From: Treponema putidum
GTDB taxonomy: Bacteria > Spirochaetota > Spirochaetia > Treponematales > Treponemataceae
DNA length: 64,000 nucleotides
Assembly (NCBI RefSeq): GCF_000755145.1
Contig: NZ_CP009228.1
Location: 2,651,694 to 2,715,693, forward strand
Reading direction: 5' to 3'
The notes under the pieces were generated by a model, which saw only the letters and a program-made list of their open reading frames with translations, ran no database searches and was not told the DNA's origin. A program made the position numbers and the translations under genes. Positions within the stretch are counted from its first letter, which is position 1, and every line of letters starts with the position of its first letter. Positions 28,744 through 33,883 of this stretch are shown here, one piece after another.

Positions 28744-29060
28744 AAGCAGTTTATAACTCCTTTTTCGGTAAAGGGACGCAGTAAAAAATCCGCAGCTCCG
28801 CATATAAGGGATTTTTCAACCAGATTTTCATCCCCGATGGAAGCAACTGCAACAAATTGGGTCTCGGGGCTCCTTTGTCTAAAAATAGCCGTATCCGTAA
28901 AAAGGCCTGCATCAAAAAAAACAAGCCTGACATTTTCATTTATTAACGTATTTATAAGAGATGCCTGAGGTAATATCTTAACAGCCTCTTTTACATGAGA
29001 ACAGCATATCATTCTTATTTGAGATGCTAAAAATTCCGACTTGCATACAATGCAGATCAT
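28740..29060 (-). CDS. Degenerate response-regulator receiver domain
   Basis: 106 residues with the order of a CheY-like fold: a central strand RLVFFDAGLF with one Asp, VAVASIGDE, then GAADFLLRPFTEKGV. The acidic pair near the N-terminus is missing (MICIVCKSEFL) and the invariant Lys of the K-P-F motif is Arg. Phosphorylation is therefore unlikely, and it is probably a pseudo-receiver acting by protein contact. Both ends overlap neighbours by ATGA, so its level is coupled to prfB and the PEGA gene. Confidence 0.75.
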   Translation of the reverse strand: MICIVCKSEFLASQIRMICCSHVKEAVKILPQASLINTLINENVRLVFFDAGLFTDTAIFRQRSPETQFVAVASIGDENLVEKSLICGAADFLLRPFTEKGVINCL

Positions 29061-30179
29061 AGAGCTTCGTCCTCATCAATGCTCATATCTTCGATTTTTG
29101 TGTTTAAAAAACTGTTTATAAATTCGTCTATACCGCCGTCCATTACTGCTTGAATATTTCCCGTTTCACATTTTGTGCGGTGGTCCTTTACCATTGTATA
29201 AGGCTGAAAAACATAAGACCTTATCTGGTTCCCCCATGATATGCCTTTTTTTTCGGCTGCAAATTTCATATTTTCTTTTTCTTTTTGTTCTTCATAATAA
29301 TTATAAAGTCTTGATTTTAGAACATTCATAGCGGTGGCCTTGTTGCTGATTTGGCTCCTCTGTGTTTGACAGGCTACAACTATTCCGGTAGGAATATGGG
29401 TAATACGCACAGCCGAATCGGTTTTGTTTACATGCTGGCCTCCGGCTCCTCCTGCACGGTAGGTATCAATACGCAAGTCTTCAGGGCGTATGTCCACCTC
29501 TATTGTATCATCAAGAACAGGAAAAACAAAAACTGAGGTAAAAGATGTATGTCTCCTCCCGTTGGAATCAAATGGGCTGATACGTACCAGCCTATGAATC
29601 CCCGTTTCACTTTTTAAAAGACCAAATGCAAAATCTCCTGAAATTTGAAAAGTCGCAGATTTAATTCCGCCTTCGGCTTCAATAAGGTCTATTGTTTCTG
29701 TTTTAAAACCTCTCGATTCACACCAGCGTAGATACATGCGCACAAGCATACTGGCCCAATCGCAGGCCTCCGTCCCGCCTGCCCCTGCGTGGACTGTAAG
29801 ATAAGCATCGTTTTTATCGACTTCTCCGGAAAGTAAGCTCAATATGCTTAATTTTTTATATTTTTCATAAATAGAGTTGTAAGTTTCTTCAACTTCATTA
29901 GATAGCTCGTCATTTTCAGATTCTTCAGAAAGCTCCATTAAAACTTCCAAATCCGAAATCTCATCCATAAGCTCCTGCCAAGGATAAATTCTATTTTTGA
30001 GAGCCTTTATTTCTCCCATAATTTTTTCGGCCCTTTTACTGTCATTCCAAAAATCAGGAGCCAGTGTTAGAGCCTCCTTTTCTGCAATTTTCGCCTTTAC
30101 CGCATCAGAGTCAAAGACGCCCCCAAATATCATAAATATCGTTTTTTAAGTCTTCCAAATTCGATCTATAATCTTCCAT
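29057..30179 (-). CDS. prfB: Peptide chain release factor 2 with programmed +1 frameshift
   Basis: RF2 recognises UGA/UAA and hydrolyses peptidyl-tRNA. Translation starts at ATG 30179 (GGAG upstream), reads 22 codons ending in CTT, meets TGA at 30111-30113 and must shift +1 to continue as DSDAVKAKIAEKEAL to a stop at 29057, giving about 373 residues. The anticodon-like SPF (ISPFDSNGRR) and catalytic GGQ (AGGQHVNKTDSAVR) are present. The classic autoregulatory signal is intact, so RF2 limits its own synthesis. It overlaps the pseudo-receiver gene. Confidence 0.96.
30110..30125 (-). promoter_or_regulatory. RF2 +1 frameshift signal
   Basis: The coding strand reads TGGGGGCGTCTTTGAC: a Shine-Dalgarno-like GGGGG three bases before CTT TGA C, matching the layout of the E. 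coli prfB site. The in-frame UGA pauses the ribosome when RF2 is scarce and favours the shift. Confidence 0.93.
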
Positions 30180-30198
30180 AAAAGTTTTAATTCTCCAA

Positions 30199-30480
30199 TT
30201 ACTTTGCAGGCGGGCGGACAAGCACCCTCCTCCATTTTTTTTTATAAAGCGTAGTTACGGCAAGCACCTCTTGAATAGGGTATTGGTAAAGGCGGACTAT
30301 ATCATAATAGTCGGTAACGCGGTCTATATCCTGCTTTAAGGTAACAAGGCCTTCATCATTGATTGTTACCGATTCCCAACAGGCATGCTGAACCCTTTCA
30401 AAGCCGTTGGCCGTTAGGACTTCTGCGAGATGAGAAGCCGATTCCTTCCCTCCCGGGTCTATAACAACTGAAACAAACAT
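30199..30480 (-). CDS. Orphan Cas2-like protein
   Basis: 93 residues from ATG 30480. It has the pattern of the Cas2/VapD ferredoxin-like fold: MFVSVVIDPGG with the conserved Asp after strand 1, GFERVQHACWES matching the family G-x-x-RVQ-x-S-x-x-E, and DIVRLYQYP. There is no CRISPR array, Cas1 or other cas gene in the window, and it lies 20 bases before prfB in a housekeeping cluster. Cas2 in adaptation complexes is a scaffold; VapD relatives are RNases. The role here is unknown. The promoter ends six bases before the ATG, which favours this start and a leaderless transcript. Confidence 0.75.
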   Translation of the reverse strand: MFVSVVIDPGGKESASHLAEVLTANGFERVQHACWESVTINDEGLVTLKQDIDRVTDYYDIVRLYQYPIQEVLAVTTLYKKKWRRVLVRPPAK

Positions 30481-30486
30481 AAGGAT

Positions 30487-30515
30487 AGAATACGACAAAA
30501 GAGAAAAATTGTCAA
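30487..30515 (-). promoter_or_regulatory. Promoter of the Cas2-like/prfB/ftsY/lol/clpC cluster
   Basis: TTGACA (30510-30515) and TATTCT (30487-30492) with a 17-base spacer; the ATG at 30480 is seven bases from the -10 box, so the transcript should begin at or next to it. A second TTGACA-like box lies about 20 bases further upstream. Confidence 0.7.
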
Positions 30516-30563
30516 ACCCCTTTCAATAGTTTGTCAATAGTTTTAACATATTTTAAATGGAAC

Positions 30564-30586
30564 CTCTAAAAACCTATGTTTTAGAG
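30564..30586. repeat. Inverted repeat CTCTAAAA/TTTTAGAG
   Basis: An eight-base perfect stem with loop ACCTATG lies between the divergent Cas2-like and AlkD-like promoters. Its core resembles the hairpin at 12497-12523. Confidence 0.5.
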
Positions 30587-30646
30587 TCTTACCTTAAATT
30601 TAATTTTTCCAACCGTTCTTATCTCGCTCTTATCTCGCTCTTAGCC

Positions 30647-30675
30647 TCGACAAAAATTTAAAAAAGCGGTATAAT
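30647..30675 (+). promoter_or_regulatory. Promoter of the AlkD-like gene, probably leaderless
   Basis: TCGACA (30647-30652), a 17-base spacer and a perfect TATAAT (30670-30675). The ATG at 30683 is eight bases from the -10 box. An ATG at 30674 overlaps the -10 itself and cannot be transcribed from this promoter. Confidence 0.7.
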
Positions 30676-30682
30676 GCCCGTA

Positions 30683-31378
30683 ATGAAAAAAACACTAATT
30701 CAAACTAAACTTTTTTCTTTTGAAGATAAAAAGTACAAGGACTTTAATAAAAAGCTGATTCCCAATATTGACGAAAATACGATGATAGGAATCAGAACTC
30801 CAGTCTTGCGTAAATTTGCAAAAGATTTTTTTAGAGCCGAACCGGAACAGGTTTCGGCCTTTATGAAGGAAGTGCCTCACAAATATTTTGAAGAAAACAA
30901 CCTGCACGGCTTTTTTATTGAAAACATAAAAGATTTTGATGAGGCGGTAAAAGAAACGGAAAAATTTTTACCATATATCGACAACTGGGCAACCTGCGAC
31001 AGCTTCTCTCCTAAGATATTTAAAAAGCACCATGAAGAAATTTACAAAAAAATTTTGATATGGATAAAATCAAAGCACACCTATACCGTTAGGTACGCTA
31101 TAGGTCTTTTATTATCGAATTATCTTGATGAATATTTTAAACCTGAAATGTTGGAGCTTGTTTCAAAAATCAGATCCGATGAGTACTATGTAAATATGAT
31201 GATAGCTTGGTATTTTAGCTTTGCCCTCATCAAGCAATACAAAACGACCCTCCCCTACATCGAAAACAAAAAGCTTGATACCTTCACTCACAACAAGGCT
31301 ATTCAAAAAGCCATCGAAAGCTACCGAATTACGAAGGAAGTAAAGGAGCTTTTAAGGGGGATGAAGGTGGAGGGTTAA
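30683..31378 (+). CDS. AlkD-like DNA alkylation repair protein
   Basis: About 231 residues of ALK/HEAT-type helical repeats. Typical segments are GIRTPVLRKFAKDFF, HGFFIENIKD, YIDNWATCDSF and TVRYAIGLLLSNYL, which match the AlkD glycosylase family (the W-x-x-x-D motif near DNWATCD). Relatives remove bulky or charged alkylated bases without base flipping. The start at 30683 is chosen from the promoter geometry. No neighbour suggests a pathway. Confidence 0.85.
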   Translation: MKKTLIQTKLFSFEDKKYKDFNKKLIPNIDENTMIGIRTPVLRKFAKDFFRAEPEQVSAFMKEVPHKYFEENNLHGFFIENIKDFDEAVKETEKFLPYIDNWATCDSFSPKIFKKHHEEIYKKILIWIKSKHTYTVRYAIGLLLSNYLDEYFKPEMLELVSKIRSDEYYVNMMIAWYFSFALIKQYKTTLPYIENKKLDTFTHNKAIQKAIESYRITKEVKELLRGMKVEG

Positions 31379-31401
31379 GGCTTATGTTAGCCGTTCTTCT
31401 A

Positions 31402-31797
31402 CTACACCCCAATCTTCAATTTTGCTTTAAGAGCATTTTGCAATTCTTGCGAAAAATTAAGATTGGCAGTTTCGGCAGCTTCTGCAAGCCATGCGGGAAG
31501 CGATACATTTTTTCGCACAGCCCTAGAATATGTCATAGCTTGATATTTTTTTGTATCAGCTTTGATAATAGAAAGTGTATCATTTTGAGTATGTATAATT
31601 TTCTGTTGAGGTGTCGCATTAGGAATATCAAAGCCTTCATCTTCTGCAACACAAAGCCAAGCTGACATTGCATCCTCCATTTGCTTTATTGCATCCTGTA
31701 AGTTTTTACCGGTTGTTATGCAGCCTTTAAGGTCAGGTACCCGTGCATACACCTTATCCTTTTCTTCCGTAAAAATAGCAGTATAAACATATTTCAT
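31402..31797 (-). CDS. hicB: HicB-family antitoxin
   Basis: 131 residues. The N-terminal half is the partial RNase H-like HicB fold (YTAIFTEEKDKVYARVPDL, then TGKNLQDAIKQMEDAMSAWL). The C-terminal half (SRAVRKNVSLPAWLAEAAET, then NFSQELQNALKAKL) is a ribbon-helix-helix DNA-binding type. It neutralises HicA and should repress the hicAB promoter. Its ATG overlaps the hicA stop (ATGA). Confidence 0.9.
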   Translation of the reverse strand: MKYVYTAIFTEEKDKVYARVPDLKGCITTGKNLQDAIKQMEDAMSAWLCVAEDEGFDIPNATPQQKIIHTQNDTLSIIKADTKKYQAMTYSRAVRKNVSLPAWLAEAAETANLNFSQELQNALKAKLKIGV

Positions 31798-31970
31798 TTT
31801 TTAGCTCCATATTCAATCTCTTTTTGAATGTACCGCAAGTCATTTTTATCAAAACTATGTCTTTTAAGCGGAATAGAACATCTTAACTCGGTGTTATAAT
31901 ATATATCGTGATTTGCTCCATGCCGTTTTAAAAAATACCCTGCTTTTTCTAATGCTTTTATCGCCTGCAT
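31794..31970 (-). CDS. hicA: HicA-family mRNA interferase toxin
   Basis: 58 residues. It begins MQAIKALEKAGYFLKRHG and has the catalytic-His region HGANHDIYY, then IPLKRHSFDKNDLRYIQKEI. HicA is a small double-stranded RNA-binding-fold RNase that cleaves mRNA. Toxin first and antitoxin second, with four-base overlap, is the standard order. The start lacks a clear ribosome site; the promoter places the transcript start only a few bases upstream. Confidence 0.85.
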   Translation of the reverse strand: MQAIKALEKAGYFLKRHGANHDIYYNTELRCSIPLKRHSFDKNDLRYIQKEIEYGAKK

Positions 31971-31984
31971 TCGTTCATATTAGA

Positions 31985-32014
31985 AGTATACACAATTATT
32001 ACACATTCCGTCAA
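31985..32014 (-). promoter_or_regulatory. hicAB promoter
   Basis: TTGACG (32009-32014), an 18-base spacer and TATACT (31985-31990), about 14 bases before the hicA ATG. Confidence 0.65.
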
Positions 32015-32051
32015 GATTATTTTCTCACCCAAAAATTCTCAAATTCAAGAC

Positions 32052-32080
32052 TTGACAAATAATCGTTTATATACTAGTAT
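32052..32080 (+). promoter_or_regulatory. Promoter of the C9-tract ORF and small-gene set
   Basis: TTGACA (32052-32057), a 17-base spacer and TAGTAT (32075-32080). The ATG at 32087 starts six bases after the -10 box. Confidence 0.6.
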
Positions 32081-32086
32081 ACCCTT

Positions 32087-32474
32087 ATGGTAAAACTGAT
32101 TTTAAGCGGCTTACAATTTGATTTTTCTCAAAGCTCAAATTTGATGCTGAAAAATACCGATAAAAATGTTAGCCTAAGTTTACCCCCCCCCATTTTCTCT
32201 ATTAATTCTAATATCTCTAATCGGTAGATTTTTATTTTATTTTTGTTCTCACATAAAGAATTCTATTTGCAAAATAATTAAACTGCAAATAAGACAAGAA
32301 GAATTTAAAATATATGGTATTACTATATTCTTTTACCAACTTTTTAATTACACAAATTTTTATAATCGAAGATATGTTAGGTTGACGAGTTATTCTCTTG
32401 AAGAAAAACTTGTGCGGAACCAATTTGATATCTCTTCGGAAAAAAATAAAATCATAGGAGGATTTTATGAGTAA
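32087..32474 (+). pseudogene. Reading frame interrupted at a C9 tract
   Basis: From ATG 32087 the frame closes at TAG 32225-32227 after 46 codons. Just before that it passes nine C residues (32183-32191). If one C were missing, the frame would continue without a stop to TAA 32472-32474, giving 128 residues with a hydrophobic middle (SLLILISLIGRFLFYF) and a charged C-terminus, and overlapping the next start. The downstream frame has no start codon of its own. It may be a phase-variable gene in the off state, a decaying gene, or chance. No family is recognised. Confidence 0.4.
32183..32191 (+). repeat. C9 homopolymer
   Basis: Nine consecutive C in an AT-rich region (nine G on the minus strand, about 210 bases upstream of hicA). 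It is the longest G/C run noticed in the window. Confidence 0.85.
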
Positions 32475-32664
32475 AGGGTTGATTGCTGCTGAAGCGTTGA
32501 TTGACGCTGCAATTGAGTATGATTCTTCTGTATTGAAAAATAAGGAGATTCTTGTTGAAAAAGTGCTTAAAGCTGTAAATTCAGTTTTGAGTTCATCTTC
32601 TAAATATGTAAATGAAGGAGCTCATTTAAAGTGTTATGTTAAACAGTATTTGGAGGACAAATAA
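32467..32664 (+). CDS. Small hypothetical protein
   Basis: 65 residues, helical and soluble-looking (LIAAEALIDAAIEYDSSVLK, then LVEKVLKAVNSVL). A strong AGGAGG lies seven bases before the ATG, which supports real translation. It ends one base before the ATG of the secreted repeat protein, so the two are co-expressed. No family recognised; a small partner or immunity-type protein would fit the context but is not shown. Confidence 0.6.
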   Translation: MSKGLIAAEALIDAAIEYDSSVLKNKEILVEKVLKAVNSVLSSSSKYVNEGAHLKCYVKQYLEDK

Positions 32665-32665
32665 T

Positions 32666-33349
32666 ATGAAAAAAACAGTTCTATTTTTTATTATTTCTTT
32701 ATTTGTAAGTTTTTCAATTTTCTCACAGAGTTCTGATTCTGATTATATCCATGAATATCTTTCAAAAGAATCATCATGTAAAAGTGGAGCAATAACTGAT
32801 ACTTATGGATATGTTGTATTGTCAGGAAGAAAGTATGCAGCATGGTCAGGTATTCCACGATCATTGGCAGAGTATTTGCAGAATGAACTTAATGCTGGAA
32901 GGGTTATAGATGATATTTGCTTAACCGAAAAAGGTTCATGGTATTGTGTTGGTGACAAACTTTATGGAGAAGGATGTCCACAAAGTATGCATGATGAAAT
33001 TAGCGAATATCTAAAAAAAGGAGATAGGATAAACTGTGTTACTTTCAATGATTATGGTGAATGGATGGTAATTACAGATAATCATTTTTCTGCATCTGAT
33101 GATTATATTCTAGATATTATGAAAGAAGTATCAAAAAAATATGGTTTTATACATGCTGCTTCAATGAATAATCAAGGATTAATCATCGTAGGAAATGATG
33201 GTTTTCAATCAAAAGGTAATATTCCAGATTCTTTAGACAAATATTTAAGGTATGATCAATCATTTGACATAAAATACATTAAATTTACAGAAAACGGATC
33301 ATGGCTTGTTACTGATGGATATTCTAAATATGCATATTCCCTTTACTAA
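32666..33349 (+). CDS. Secreted protein of four degenerate repeats
   Basis: 227 residues from ATG 32666 (GGAGG upstream). A signal peptide (TVLFFIISLFVSFSIFSQ) is followed by four units of about 42 residues, each with an I-x-x-(I/V) strand, a G-x-W/L-x-V centre and a helix: DICLTEKGSWYCVGD, NCVTFNDYGEWMVITDN, HAASMNNQGLIIVGND, KYIKFTENGSWLVTD. The pattern suggests a small beta-propeller-like or repeat-strand fold. No function can be given. Confidence 0.7.
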   Translation: MKKTVLFFIISLFVSFSIFSQSSDSDYIHEYLSKESSCKSGAITDTYGYVVLSGRKYAAWSGIPRSLAEYLQNELNAGRVIDDICLTEKGSWYCVGDKLYGEGCPQSMHDEISEYLKKGDRINCVTFNDYGEWMVITDNHFSASDDYILDIMKEVSKKYGFIHAASMNNQGLIIVGNDGFQSKGNIPDSLDKYLRYDQSFDIKYIKFTENGSWLVTDGYSKYAYSLY

Positions 33350-33456
33350 GTCTTACAAGAATATATTATCCTAGTTTCTTTGTGGTTAATTAAATAAGGG
33401 AAAATATCTTATTTAATGATAGGAAATTTATGATTTAGCTGCATAAATTTTTTACT

Positions 33457-33651
33457 ATGCCTGTGTATAAAATGAGAGCTGGAGCTTTGACAGGAACACT
33501 AGCATGGGTTGGGTCAGCTGTTGGTGGAGGAATTGCTCTAGGTATAGCAACAGTTGCAGCTATACCTCTTGCCGTTGGAGGAGGTGTTTTTGGATTATGG
33601 TATTTGTTAGGAGCAGATAGACTAATATTGACAGAGGTACAAATAGAATAG
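33457..33651 (+). CDS. Small glycine-rich membrane protein
   Basis: 64 residues, with two hydrophobic glycine-rich segments (GTLAWVGSAVGGGIALGIAT and AAIPLAVGGGVFGLWYLLG) and a charged end. Such sequences occur in bacteriocin-like peptides, holins and small membrane proteins. There is no clear ribosome site before the ATG, so both reality and start are uncertain. It follows the secreted repeat protein by 107 bases. Confidence 0.4.
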   Translation: MPVYKMRAGALTGTLAWVGSAVGGGIALGIATVAAIPLAVGGGVFGLWYLLGADRLILTEVQIE

Positions 33652-33734
33652 TACTTGAAATTTTTGAAAATGAACAAAACTTTCTAAACAAAATTTGCTT
33701 TGGTACGAAGTTGGCGAGAAAAATAAGCAACAGG

Positions 33735-33770
33735 CAGGTAGTTTTTGAAGCAACCTTCGTACCTGTTTTT
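33735..33770 (+). terminator. Possible terminator with an alternative pairing partner
   Basis: CAGGTA (33735-33740) / TACCTG (33760-33765) followed by TTTTT. The right arm can instead pair with GGTACGAAG at 33702-33710 via CTTCGTACC (33755-33763). The two structures exclude each other, as in attenuators. Confidence 0.45.
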
Positions 33771-33820
33771 ATCTTCATAAATAAGCAAACCCGCTCAAAA
33801 CCAACACTTTATCCCTACCC

Positions 33821-33849
33821 TTGAATTTTTCCCTCGGTTCAAGTATACT
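33821..33849 (+). promoter_or_regulatory. purL promoter
   Basis: TTGAAT (33821-33826), 17-base spacer, TATACT (33844-33849); leader about 28 bases with AAGAGG before ATG 33884. No purine riboswitch fold is evident in so short a leader. Confidence 0.7.
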
Positions 33850-33883
33850 TATCTAAAATCCATCGGAGCTTAAGAGGTTGTCT

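Noticed and set aside
30199..30480. A CRISPR locus around the Cas2-like gene
   Set aside because: No repeat-spacer array, cas1 or other cas gene could be seen on either side.
30674..30682. ATG three codons upstream of the AlkD-like start
   Set aside because: It overlaps the TATAAT box, so the transcript from that promoter would not contain it.
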